From NCBI RefSeq assembly GCF_000718255.1, contig NZ_JOFJ01000001.1, positions 186,001 to 250,000 on the forward strand: 64,000 bases of DNA. Reading direction: 5' to 3'. Below the pieces are notes generated by a model. The model searched no databases and was not told the origin of the DNA. It saw only the letters and a program-made list of their open reading frames with translations. This stretch comes from Spirillospora albida. GTDB taxonomy: Bacteria; Actinomycetota; Actinomycetes; Streptosporangiales; Streptosporangiaceae. This document shows, one piece after another, positions 33,390 to 41,185 of this stretch. The first letter of the stretch is position 1, and every line of letters begins with the position of its first letter. Both the position numbers and the translations under genes were made by a program.

Positions 33390-34436
33390 TCAGAGGTCGG
33401 CGGCCATCTGCTTGACCTTCTCGATCAGGGCGAGGCGGCCCTTGTGGTCGCCGGCGATCGGGGCGACGTTGAGGGTCGTGACGCCGGACTCCTTCATCGC
33501 GGCCAGGCGCTCGCGGACGTGGCCCTCGGAGCCGATGAGCGACATCTTCTCCAGGAGCTCCTGCGGGACCTTCGCCGCGGCCTCGTCCTTCTTGCCGTCG
33601 AGGTAGAGGTCCTGGATCTCCTCGGCCTCCCGCTCGAAACCGTAGCGGCGGGCCAGGTCGTTGTAGAAGTTCTTGCCCTTGGCGCCCATGCCGCCGATGT
33701 AGAGCGCGGCCATCGGGCGGCCGAACTCCAGGAAGCCCTGGACGTCGTCGCCGATCGCGAGCGGCGCCTGGCCGACCACGTCCAGCTCGCCGAGGCCCGG
33801 GTCGCGCTTGGCCTTGCCGGCCGCGAGGGACGGGCCCCACACGTCGGCGGCCTTCTCCGGCATGTAGAAGATCGGCTCCCAGCCGTTGGCGAGCTCGGCG
33901 GTGAGCTCGACGTTCTTCGGGCCGATCGCGGCGACCAGGATCGGGATGTCGGCGCGCACCGGGTGGTTGATGATCTTCAGGGCCTTGCCGAGGCCGGTGC
34001 CCTGCCCCTCGGGCAGCGGCACCTTGTAGTACTTGCCGTCGTACTGGAGCTTCTCGCGGCGCCACACCTGGCGGCAGATCTCGATGACCTCGCGGGTGCG
34101 GCCGAGCGGCGCGCTGTAGGGCACCCCGTGGAAGCCCTCGATGACCTGCGGGCCGGACGCCCCGATGCCGAGGGTGAACCGGCCGTCGGAGACGTAGTCG
34201 AGCCCGGCGGCGGTCTGCGCGAGCGCGGCGGGCGTCCGGGAGTAGATGTTGAGGATGCCGGAGGCGATCTCCAGGCGCTCCGTCTTCGCGGCGATGTAGC
34301 CCATCTGGCTCACCCCGTCGAAGCTGTATGCCTCGGCGACGTAGACGATGTCGAGGCCGGCCTTCTCGTAGTCGGCCAGCTCGGCGACGGTCTCCTTGAA
34401 ACCGCCCGAGTAGCTGAGAGCCATCCCGATGCGCAT
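33390..34436 (-). CDS. F420-dependent LLM class oxidoreductase
   Basis: A 348-residue luciferase-like TIM-barrel flavin/deazaflavin enzyme. It starts MRIGMALSYSGG, with YVAEAYSFDGVSQMGYIAAKT and RFTLGIGASGPQVIEGFHG, typical of the F420-dependent LLM family of actinobacteria. The substrate is unknown. The ATG at 34436 follows AAAGG by a good spacing; an ATG two codons earlier abuts it. It lies in a cluster with acyl-CoA-related genes. Confidence 0.88.
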   Translation of the reverse strand: MRIGMALSYSGGFKETVAELADYEKAGLDIVYVAEAYSFDGVSQMGYIAAKTERLEIASGILNIYSRTPAALAQTAAGLDYVSDGRFTLGIGASGPQVIEGFHGVPYSAPLGRTREVIEICRQVWRREKLQYDGKYYKVPLPEGQGTGLGKALKIINHPVRADIPILVAAIGPKNVELTAELANGWEPIFYMPEKAADVWGPSLAAGKAKRDPGLGELDVVGQAPLAIGDDVQGFLEFGRPMAALYIGGMGAKGKNFYNDLARRYGFEREAEEIQDLYLDGKKDEAAAKVPQELLEKMSLIGSEGHVRERLAAMKESGVTTLNVAPIAGDHKGRLALIEKVKQMAADL

Positions 34437-34517
34437 CGGCATCCTTTCTAAGACCGAATCGGATTCTGATTCGCGCTGCGACGCCAACCTAGCGGACGGC
34501 TCCGCCGCCGCCCAGCG

Positions 34518-35183
34518 TCAGGGCAGCGCGGGGCCGCGAAGCGCAGCCAGCACGTGCCTGTACATGTCGGAACGGATCACGCCGAGCGCGCGGCCGTTCT
34601 TGGGGGCCATCCCGGCGGCCAGCTCGACGGCCCGCGGCAGCACGTCCGCCTCGGCCGCCGTGTGCTGGACGATCCCGGCCGCCTTCGCCTCCTCGGCGGT
34701 GTACCGGCGTCCGGTGATCATGGCCTCGTGCGCCACCGGCTTGGTGAGCCTGCCCGTGATCAGGGCGGTCATCCCGGGGGTGAAGCGCATCCCGAGGTCG
34801 ACCTCGGGGAGGCAGAAGTAGCCCCGGTCGGTGCGCATGACGGCGAAGTCGTGCGCGAGCGCGAGCATCCCGCCGCCCGCGAACGCGTGCCCGTTGAGCG
34901 CCGCGACCGTCGGGACCGGCAGCTCCAGGAACCGCGCGAACGTCCCGTTCACCCGGGCCAGGTACTCCTCGAACCTGTCGGAGTTCGCCGACAGCCAGTC
35001 GAGGTCGAGGCCGTTGGAGTAGAACTTGCCGGTGCCGGTGGTCACCAGGGCGCCGGGGCCCTCGTTCTTCTCCACCTCGTCCAGTGCGCCGTCGAGCGCG
35101 TCGAGGAAGTCGGGGCCGAAACGGTTCTCTCCGTGGTCGAAGCGGAGGACGAACACGTCTCCGTCGCGCTGGAGGTCGATCAC
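34518..35183 (-). CDS. Enoyl-CoA hydratase/isomerase family protein
   Basis: A 221-residue crotonase-fold protein. The oxyanion-hole regions are ALVTTGTGKFYSNGLDLDW and ALNGHAFAGGGMLALAHDFAVM, and FCLPEVDLGMRFTPGM follows. The first oxyanion motif and short length fit the delta3,delta2-enoyl-CoA isomerase-like branch as well as hydratases. The GTG start is at 35183. It lies 34 bp downstream of the thioesterase gene. Confidence 0.88.
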   Translation of the reverse strand: MIDLQRDGDVFVLRFDHGENRFGPDFLDALDGALDEVEKNEGPGALVTTGTGKFYSNGLDLDWLSANSDRFEEYLARVNGTFARFLELPVPTVAALNGHAFAGGGMLALAHDFAVMRTDRGYFCLPEVDLGMRFTPGMTALITGRLTKPVAHEAMITGRRYTAEEAKAAGIVQHTAAEADVLPRAVELAAGMAPKNGRALGVIRSDMYRHVLAALRGPALP

Positions 35184-35217
35184 AAGGGTCTCCTTCGTGC
35201 GGTGCCTGCGGGCGACC

Positions 35218-35673
35218 TTACTCGCCGGTAGGGGCGGGCAGCACGAGACACGTCGTCGTGCCGTGCGCGACGAGCCTGCCGTCCTCGTTCGTGATGCGGC
35301 CCTCCGCCGTCGCGACCCTGCGCCCGAGGTGGACGATCGTCCCCTCGCACAGCAGCCGGCCCCCGTCGAGCGGGACGCCGCGCACGAAGTTCACCTTGAG
35401 CTCCAGCGTCGTGTACGCCGCTCCCTCGGGGAGCGAGGTGTGCACCGCGCAGCCCATCGACGAGTCGAGCAGCGTGGACAGGATGCCGCCGTGCACCGTC
35501 CCGAGCGGGTTGCTGAAGTCCGCGCGCGGGACCAGCCCGAACACCACGCGGCCGGGCTCCAGCACCTCGGCGGTCATGCCGAGGAGCCCGCCGACTCCGA
35601 TGCCCTTCTCCACGCCCAGGTTGATCAGCTGCTTGAGCTGCTCGAGCCCGGCGGTCGTCGCGCCCTCGCCCAT
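35218..35673 (-). CDS. PaaI-type hotdog-fold thioesterase
   Basis: A 151-residue hotdog-fold acyl-CoA thioesterase. The diagnostic segment is NPLGTVHGGILSTLLDSSMGCAVHT, with ELKVNFVRGV farther on. The ATG at 35673 has GGAGGG 6 nt upstream; an ATG at 35688 is an alternative. The first of three TetR-type operators lies just upstream of the start, so this gene and probably the two after it are controlled by the divergent TetR regulator. Confidence 0.9.
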   Translation of the reverse strand: MGEGATTAGLEQLKQLINLGVEKGIGVGGLLGMTAEVLEPGRVVFGLVPRADFSNPLGTVHGGILSTLLDSSMGCAVHTSLPEGAAYTTLELKVNFVRGVPLDGGRLLCEGTIVHLGRRVATAEGRITNEDGRLVAHGTTTCLVLPAPTGE

Positions 35674-35689
35674 GCCCCGCCCTCCCATG

Positions 35690-35765
35690 TATGACGTCCG
35701 TCATAACCACGTTCGGCTATGACATCCGTCATGGTCAAGGCGCGATGCTTATGATGAATGTCATA
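35690..35765. promoter_or_regulatory. Three TetR-type operators in the divergent promoter region
   Basis: Three inverted repeats share the pattern TATGAY-N4-GTCATR: TATGAC/GTCATA at 35690-35705, TATGAC/GTCATG at 35718-35733 and TATGAT/GTCATA at 35750-35765. The first abuts the thioesterase start, the third ends 8 bp before the tetR ATG, and the second lies midway. Spacings between first bases are 28 and 32 bp. This arrangement implies repression of both divergent promoters by the adjacent regulator. Confidence 0.88.
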
Positions 35766-35773
35766 ATCGGGGC

Positions 35774-36349
35774 ATGGGGACCGACAGCCGCGAACGCATG
35801 GTGCGCAGCGCCGCCTACCTGTTCCGCGAACGCGGGTACAGCGGCACGGCCTTCCGGGACGTCATCGCGCACAGCGGCGCCCCGCGCGGATCGATCTACC
35901 ACCACTTCCCCGAGGGCAAGACCCAGCTCGCCGAGGAGGCCGTCCGGTACGCGGGCGAGTTCCTCAACGCCGGGATCCTCGCCGCCACCGAGAGCGGCGA
36001 CGCGGCGTCCGCCGTGGACGCGTTCGTCGGCTGGTGGCGCACCGTCCTGATCAAGAGCGGGTTCCGGGCGGGCTGCCCGGTCGTCGCCGTCACCATCGAG
36101 GCCAACGACGACGCGCCGCAGCTCGCCGCGGCCGCCGCCGCCGCGTTCGGCCGCTGGCAGGACACCCTCGCGACCGGGCTGGAGAACGCGGGCGTCCCGG
36201 CCGGCCGGGCGTCCCGCCTGGCGCGGCTCATCGTCGCGGCCGTCGAGGGCGCGACCGTGCTGTGCCGCGCGCACCGCGACGTCGCCCCGCTCGACGACGT
36301 CGTCGCCGAGCTGAAGGACCTCGCCCGCGCCGCCGTGACCGACGGTTAG
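35774..36349 (+). CDS. TetR family transcriptional regulator (YxaF/LmrA-like)
   Basis: A 191-residue TetR protein. The helix-turn-helix is MVRSAAYLFRERGYSGTAFRDVIAHSGAPRGSIYHHFPEGKTQL (about residues 9-52). The C-terminal ligand domain, with FRAGCPVVAVTIEANDD, resembles the LmrA/YxaF group. It probably represses itself and the divergent thioesterase, hydratase and LLM genes; the ligand may be an acyl-CoA or small lipophile (inference). Its stop overlaps the convergent aroQ stop by 4 bp. Confidence 0.92.
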   Translation: MGTDSRERMVRSAAYLFRERGYSGTAFRDVIAHSGAPRGSIYHHFPEGKTQLAEEAVRYAGEFLNAGILAATESGDAASAVDAFVGWWRTVLIKSGFRAGCPVVAVTIEANDDAPQLAAAAAAAFGRWQDTLATGLENAGVPAGRASRLARLIVAAVEGATVLCRAHRDVAPLDDVVAELKDLARAAVTDG

Positions 36350-36795
36350 ACCCGCTCCTCCGCGAGGAGTTCGGCGACCGCCTGCAGGGCCAGGACGTAC
36401 GACATCACGCCGAACCCGGCGATCGTGCCGGTGGCGACGCCCGCGACCACGGACGTGTGCCGGAACTCCTCCCGCGCCGCCGGGTTCGAGATGTGCACCT
36501 CGACCAGCGGCGCGGTGCGCTGCGCGAGGGCGTCCCGCAGCGCGTACGAGTAGTGCGTGAACGCCGCCGGGTTCAGCACGATCGGCAGCCGCGCGTCGGC
36601 CGCCTCGTGCACCCAGCGGATCATCTCGGCCTCGTCGTCGGTCTGCCGGACCTCGACGTGCAGGTCGAGGCGGCGCCCGGCGTCCCGGCACAGCGCCGCG
36701 AGGTCGTCGAAGGTGGCGGACCCGTACACGTCGGGCTCGCGCGTGCCGAGCCGGCGCAGGTTCGGGCCGTTCAGGACGAGGACGCGCGAGCTCAC
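36346..36795 (-). CDS. aroQ: Type II 3-dehydroquinate dehydratase
   Basis: A 149-residue enzyme converting 3-dehydroquinate to 3-dehydroshikimate. LVLNGPNLRRLGTREPDVYG, NPAAFTHYSYALRDAL and EVHISNPAAREEFRHTSVV contain the catalytic Tyr, His and Arg regions of type II enzymes. The GTG start overlaps the aroB stop by 4 bp. The 3' end overlaps the tetR gene, coding on the opposite strand. Confidence 0.95.
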   Translation of the reverse strand: MSSRVLVLNGPNLRRLGTREPDVYGSATFDDLAALCRDAGRRLDLHVEVRQTDDEAEMIRWVHEAADARLPIVLNPAAFTHYSYALRDALAQRTAPLVEVHISNPAAREEFRHTSVVAGVATGTIAGFGVMSYVLALQAVAELLAEERV

Positions 36796-37868
36796 CGGCC
36801 CACCTCCCGGTAGGCGGCGGCCAGCAGTTCCTCGTCCGGCCCCTCGAGGCGGCCGGGCGCGGCCAGCCCGTCCAGGACGACGAAGCGCAGCGTGGCGCCG
36901 CGGGACTTCTTGTCGATCGTCATCGTGGCCCGCAGCTCGGGCCAGGCGTCGGCCCGGTACCCGGTCGGCAGCCCCACGGACGCGAGGATCTTGCGGTGCC
37001 GGGCGACCGCGTCGGCGCCGAGCCGCCCGGCCAGCCGCGCCAGCTCCGCCGCGTACACCATGCCGATCGCCACGGCGTGGCCGTGCCGGAACCGGTAGTC
37101 CTCGGCCTTCTCGATCGCGTGCGCGAGCGTGTGGCCGTAGTTGAGGATCTCCCGGAGCCCGCTCTCCTTCAGGTCGGCGGTCACCACGCCCGCCTTGACG
37201 CGGATCGCCCGCTCGACGAGCTCCCTGGTGTGGGGGCCGGCCGGGGACGCGGCGCCCTCCGGGTCGTCCTCCACCAGCTCGAGGATCACCGGGTCGGCGA
37301 TGAACCCGGCCTTGATGATCTCGGCGAGGCCGCTGACGTAGTCCTCGCGCGGCATCGTGACGAGCGTCGCGAGGTCGCACAGCACCCCGGCGGGCGGGTG
37401 GAACGCCCCGACGAGGTTCTTGCCCTCCGGGACGTTGATGCCGGTCTTGCCGCCGACCGCCGCGTCCACCATCCCGAGCAGCGTCGTCGGGACGAGCACG
37501 CACCGCACGCCCCGCAGCCACGACGCGGCCGCGAACCCGGCGAGGTCGGTGGTGGCGCCGCCGCCGACGCCCACGACGACGTCCGAGCGCGTCATGCCGG
37601 CCTGCGCGAACGCCGACCACAGCCCGGCGAGGACGCCCACCTCCTTGGCGGCCTCCCCGTCCGGGACGGGCAGCGCCAGCACCCGGTGGCCGGCCTTCTC
37701 CAGCGCCCCGCACACCGGCCGGGCGATCTCGGGCAGGCCCTCGGCGTGGACGACCGCGACCGTGCCGGCGCGGTCGCCGACCAGCGGCGGGAGATCCGCG
37801 AGGATCCCCGTCCCGATGACGACGTCGTAGGGGTCGGCGCCCCCGACGCGAACGCGCGACTCGGTCAC
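36792..37868 (-). CDS. aroB: 3-dehydroquinate synthase
   Basis: A 358-residue NAD- and metal-dependent enzyme making 3-dehydroquinate from DAHP. Motifs are VGVGGGATTDLAGFAAASWLRG, VPTTLLGMVDAAVGGKTGINVPEGKNLVGAFHPP, LAEIIKAG, LNYGHTLAHAIE and RHGHAVAIGM, covering NAD and zinc ligands. It overlaps aroK and aroQ by 4 bp each, indicating one coupled operon. Confidence 0.96.
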   Translation of the reverse strand: MTESRVRVGGADPYDVVIGTGILADLPPLVGDRAGTVAVVHAEGLPEIARPVCGALEKAGHRVLALPVPDGEAAKEVGVLAGLWSAFAQAGMTRSDVVVGVGGGATTDLAGFAAASWLRGVRCVLVPTTLLGMVDAAVGGKTGINVPEGKNLVGAFHPPAGVLCDLATLVTMPREDYVSGLAEIIKAGFIADPVILELVEDDPEGAASPAGPHTRELVERAIRVKAGVVTADLKESGLREILNYGHTLAHAIEKAEDYRFRHGHAVAIGMVYAAELARLAGRLGADAVARHRKILASVGLPTGYRADAWPELRATMTIDKKSRGATLRFVVLDGLAAPGRLEGPDEELLAAAYREVGR

Positions 37869-38368
37869 GGCAGCTCCTTGACGATCTCGTCGACGATCTC
37901 GGCGGGCTCGCGGCCGTCGGTGTCGACGTGCAGCGTCCCGACCCGCTCGTAGATCGGCAGCCGCTCCTCCAGCAGCCGGCGCATCTGGCTGCGCGGGTTC
38001 AGCACGAGCAGCGGCCGCGCCGACGCGAGCCCCACCCGCTTGATCGCCTCGGACAGCCCGACCTTCAGGTAGACGACCGTGTGCCCGGCGAGCAGGTCCT
38101 GCGTGGCGGGCGCGAGGACGGCGCCGCCGCCGAGCGCGAGGACGCCGTCGTGCCCGGCGAGGGCCGCCGCGACGGCCTCGCGTTCGAGTTCGCGGAAGCG
38201 CTCCTCGCCGTCGTCGATGAAGATGTCGGAGATCGGCTTGCCCGCCGCGGCCTCGATGTCGGCGTCGGTGTCGCGCAGCGCCACCCCGAGCCGCCGCGCG
38301 AGCGCGGCGCCGATCGTCGTCTTGCCGGAGCCCGGCGCCCCGATGAGGACTGCCTTCGGTCGCGTCAT
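37865..38368 (-). CDS. aroK: Shikimate kinase
   Basis: A 167-residue P-loop kinase forming shikimate 3-phosphate. Walker A is LIGAPGSGKTTIG, the shikimate-binding DTDADIE follows, then FRELEREAV, LALGGGAVL and the lid RPLL. The stop overlaps the aroB start by 4 bp; aroC ends about 20 bp upstream. Confidence 0.95.
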   Translation of the reverse strand: MTRPKAVLIGAPGSGKTTIGAALARRLGVALRDTDADIEAAAGKPISDIFIDDGEERFRELEREAVAAALAGHDGVLALGGGAVLAPATQDLLAGHTVVYLKVGLSEAIKRVGLASARPLLVLNPRSQMRRLLEERLPIYERVGTLHVDTDGREPAEIVDEIVKELP

Positions 38369-38389
38369 GGGTCCGCTCGTTTCAGGGGA

Positions 38390-39568
38390 TCACTTGATCG
38401 TCAGGGCGTCGAGGTAGCCGCGCGCGTTGCGGGCGGTCTCCGCCACGGAGTCGCCGCCGAACTTCTCCACCGCCGCGTCGGCGAGGACGAGGGCGACCAT
38501 CGCCTCGGCGACCACGCCCGCGGCGGGCACGGCGGTGACGTCGCTGCGCTGGTTGATGGCCTTGGCGGGCTCGCCCGTCCGCACGTCGATGGTGTCGAGC
38601 CGCCGCGGGACCGTCGAGATCGGTTTCATCGCCGCCCGCACCCGCAGCGGCTCGCCGGTGGTCATGCCGCCCTCGACGCCGCCGGCGCGGTTCGTCCGGC
38701 GGCGGACGCCCTCGGGGGTGCCGTCGATCTCGTCGTGCGCGCGGGACCCGGGGCGCCGCGCGGTGGTGAACCCGTCGCCGACCTCGACGCCCTTGATGGC
38801 CTGGATGCCCATGAGGATGCCCGCGAGCCGCGCGTCGAGGCGCCGGTCCCAGTGGACATGGCTGCCGAGGCCCGGCGGCAGGCCGTAGGCGACCACCTCG
38901 ACGACCCCGCCGATGGTGTCGCCCGCCTTCTTGAGCTCGTCGACGTGCTTCACCATCGCGTCGGACGCGGCGGCGTCGAAGCACCGCACGGGGCTCTCGT
39001 CGACGGCCGCGAGATCGCCGGGGCCGGGCAGGACACCCTCGGGGGCGTCCACCTCGCCGAGCGCGATGACGTGGCTGAGCACGTCCACACCGAGGGCCTG
39101 CTTGAGGAACGCCTTCGCGACCGTGCCGAGCGCGACCCGCGCGGCGGTCTCCCGCGCGCTGGCGCGCTCCAGGATCGGGCGGGCGTCGTCGAACCCGTAC
39201 TTCTGCATGCCGACCAGGTCGGCGTGGCCCGGCCGCGGCTGCGACAGCGGCGCGTTCCGCGCCTGCGCGGCGAGGACGTCGGCGTCCACGGGGTCGGCCG
39301 ACATGACCGTCTCCCACTTGGGCCACTCGGTGTTCCCGACCTGGATCGCGACGGGGCCGCCGAGCGTCAGCCCGTGCCGGACCCCGCCGAGGATCGTCAC
39401 CTCGTCCAGCTCGAACTTCATACGGGCGCCCCGCCCATGCCCGAGCCGCCGGCGGCGCAGCTCCTCGGCGATGTCGGCCGAGGTCACGCGCACGCCGGCC
39501 GGAACACCCTCAACGATCGCGGTGAGGGCCGGGCCATGGGACTCCCCCGCGGTCAACCAGCGCAGCAT
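38390..39568 (-). CDS. aroC: Chorismate synthase
   Basis: A 392-residue FMN-dependent enzyme releasing phosphate from EPSP to give chorismate. It begins MLRWLTAGESHGPALTAIVEGVPAG and has RRRLGHGRGARM, RPGHADLVGMQKYGFDDARPILERASARET, and TNRAGGVEGGMTTGEPL, the three family signatures. It is the first gene of the aroC-aroK-aroB-aroQ operon. Confidence 0.97.
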   Translation of the reverse strand: MLRWLTAGESHGPALTAIVEGVPAGVRVTSADIAEELRRRRLGHGRGARMKFELDEVTILGGVRHGLTLGGPVAIQVGNTEWPKWETVMSADPVDADVLAAQARNAPLSQPRPGHADLVGMQKYGFDDARPILERASARETAARVALGTVAKAFLKQALGVDVLSHVIALGEVDAPEGVLPGPGDLAAVDESPVRCFDAAASDAMVKHVDELKKAGDTIGGVVEVVAYGLPPGLGSHVHWDRRLDARLAGILMGIQAIKGVEVGDGFTTARRPGSRAHDEIDGTPEGVRRRTNRAGGVEGGMTTGEPLRVRAAMKPISTVPRRLDTIDVRTGEPAKAINQRSDVTAVPAAGVVAEAMVALVLADAAVEKFGGDSVAETARNARGYLDALTIK

Positions 39569-39629
39569 GCACCCGATCCTATTGACTCCGCGCGGGTCCT
39601 CGGGTACCCGTCCACCATCTGAGAGCGGA

Positions 39630-40379
39630 TCAGCCGCGCAGGCCCCGGTCGATGGCGGCCCGGACGGGGGACGCCTCCGGCAGCGGGCCGGACGGGATCA
39701 GGGGCGGCTGCGCCAGGAACCGGGGCTCCGTCCCGTGGTGCTCCTGCGCCGCGTGCACCAGGAACGGGTGGCACAGGTACACGTCCCCGGCGCGGCCGGT
39801 GGCGTGCGCGACCGGGCGGTGCTCCGTCGCCGGAACGGCCCGCTCCGCCAGCTCCATGAAGGCGAGCCCGGCCTCACCCGCCGGTGCCAGGATCGGCGGG
39901 ACGTCCAGGTGCGAGCCGACGCGGATGCGGGTCGGCCCGTCGTCGTCCCCGACGTCCGAGAACAGGAACAGCATCAGCAGCGCCCGGCCCTTCGACGCCA
40001 GGTTCGCCCGGTACGTCATGAAGTCGGCGGGGTCGTCGCCGGGGAAGCTCGTATCGATGTGCCATCCGTCGTCGCCGGGCGGCTCGTCGCTCGGGAACCG
40101 CACCGGGAACGTCCCCATGGCCCGGCACGGCGCCCACGCGCCCTCGCCCACGAGCTCGTCGAACGCACCGTGCAACTCCGGCGTGTTCGCGGCGGCCTGG
40201 AACGGCTCCTGGACGTAGTGGGCGAGGCGGATCACCGGCTTGGTCCACGTCGCCGGATCCGCGGGGTCGCAGCCGGTGTCGCGCCACAGGATCGCCCGGC
40301 ACTCGGCGGCGAGATCGCGGGGGAACGCCCCTTCCAGCCGGATGAAACCGTCACGGATGAAAGCGTCGGAATCGAGCAT
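39630..40379 (-). CDS. Phytanoyl-CoA dioxygenase (PhyH) family protein
   Basis: A 249-residue Fe(II)/2-oxoglutarate dioxygenase-like protein. The iron facial triad appears as WHIDTSF (HxD) and CHPFLVHAAQ (distal His), with RIRVGSHLDVPPIL between them. The ATG at 40379 begins MLDSDAFIRDGFIRLEGAFP, typical of PhyH proteins; the open frame extends upstream without similarity. The substrate is unknown. Confidence 0.85.
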   Translation of the reverse strand: MLDSDAFIRDGFIRLEGAFPRDLAAECRAILWRDTGCDPADPATWTKPVIRLAHYVQEPFQAAANTPELHGAFDELVGEGAWAPCRAMGTFPVRFPSDEPPGDDGWHIDTSFPGDDPADFMTYRANLASKGRALLMLFLFSDVGDDDGPTRIRVGSHLDVPPILAPAGEAGLAFMELAERAVPATEHRPVAHATGRAGDVYLCHPFLVHAAQEHHGTEPRFLAQPPLIPSGPLPEASPVRAAIDRGLRG

Positions 40380-40420
40380 GCGGCCAGCATGGCGGGCGGC
40401 CCCGCCGGGCGCGAGCGAAT

Positions 40421-41116
40421 TTACCGGCGGACGATGCTCAGCTCTACGCCGCCGACGACACGGCCGCGCAGCGCCTCGGCGAGGCGGCCGGACACCCGCT
40501 GGACGGTGTCGCGCTCGTCGTGGCCCGGCGCGACGCTGAACCGGACGGCGAGTTCGGCGGCGCTGCCCTGCGTGACGCGGACGCCGGTGACGGACCGGTC
40601 GGAGCCGAGCGCGGCCTCGACGGCGGCGAGGACGCCCGGGTCCTCGTGCGGCGCCGGGATCGGGCGGCCCTCGGCCAGCAGGTCCAGGCGCGGCCCGTCC
40701 ACGGCGAACGAGACCGGGCCGGCGACGTCGACGACCAGGGCGTCCGCGCCCTCGTCGAGCGCCGCCCGGCACGCCTGCCCGGCGGTCACCGCGACCGGCC
40801 GGGCGTCCTCCCGCCACGCCTTCATGGTCTCCATGCAGGTGAAGCCGAGCACGCCGCGCCGGCCGTCCGCGCCGATCAGGGTGGGCACCGCCATGTCGCT
40901 CGACTTCTCGCGGCGCAGCTCGCCCGGCGCGACGTCCTCCTCCTCGGTGAGGATCGCCACGACCGGCACGAGGAGCCGCGCGCCCCGCAGCCGCCGCAGC
41001 ACGTCGTGCTCCGCGGTGCGCCCCGCCGCGTACCCGGCGAGCGCCTCGCACAGCCCGGGGTCGGCGCCGCCGTCGTCGTCGGGGAACTGAGGCTCGGGAA
41101 TGGTCAGACCGGACAC
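40421..41116 (-). CDS. SseB N-terminal domain protein
   Basis: A 231-residue protein with an SseB-type domain: IPEPQFPDDDGGADPGLCEALAGYAAGR, GARLLVPVVAILTEE, REKSSDMAVPTLIGADGRRGVLGFTCMETMKAWREDARPVAV. The family is widespread in actinobacteria but its function is not established. The start is uncertain. The GTG at 41116 fits homologues but lacks a Shine-Dalgarno; a TATAAC 10 nt before it would suit a leaderless message. A GTG at 41155 adds 13 residues and has GGAGGG farther upstream. Confidence 0.8.
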   Translation of the reverse strand: MSGLTIPEPQFPDDDGGADPGLCEALAGYAAGRTAEHDVLRRLRGARLLVPVVAILTEEEDVAPGELRREKSSDMAVPTLIGADGRRGVLGFTCMETMKAWREDARPVAVTAGQACRAALDEGADALVVDVAGPVSFAVDGPRLDLLAEGRPIPAPHEDPGVLAAVEAALGSDRSVTGVRVTQGSAAELAVRFSVAPGHDERDTVQRVSGRLAEALRGRVVGGVELSIVRR

Positions 41117-41185
41117 GGTGGGAAGGTTATAGCCTTTGACGACCACCGTGGGCACTCATCCGGATACCCTCCGTCGCGGTCGGTG

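Noticed and set aside
31650..36345. The inserted block between pepP and aroQ as a mobile element
   Set aside because: No integrase, transposase, terminal repeats or target duplications were seen; it is only a synteny break.
41127..41159. A 10-codon ORF (MSAHGGRQRL) with GGAGGG 7 nt upstream, just before the SseB-like gene
   Set aside because: The ribosome binding site is good, but the peptide has no run of a single amino acid, and the same box could serve the alternative SseB-like GTG at 41155. Too short to support as a gene.
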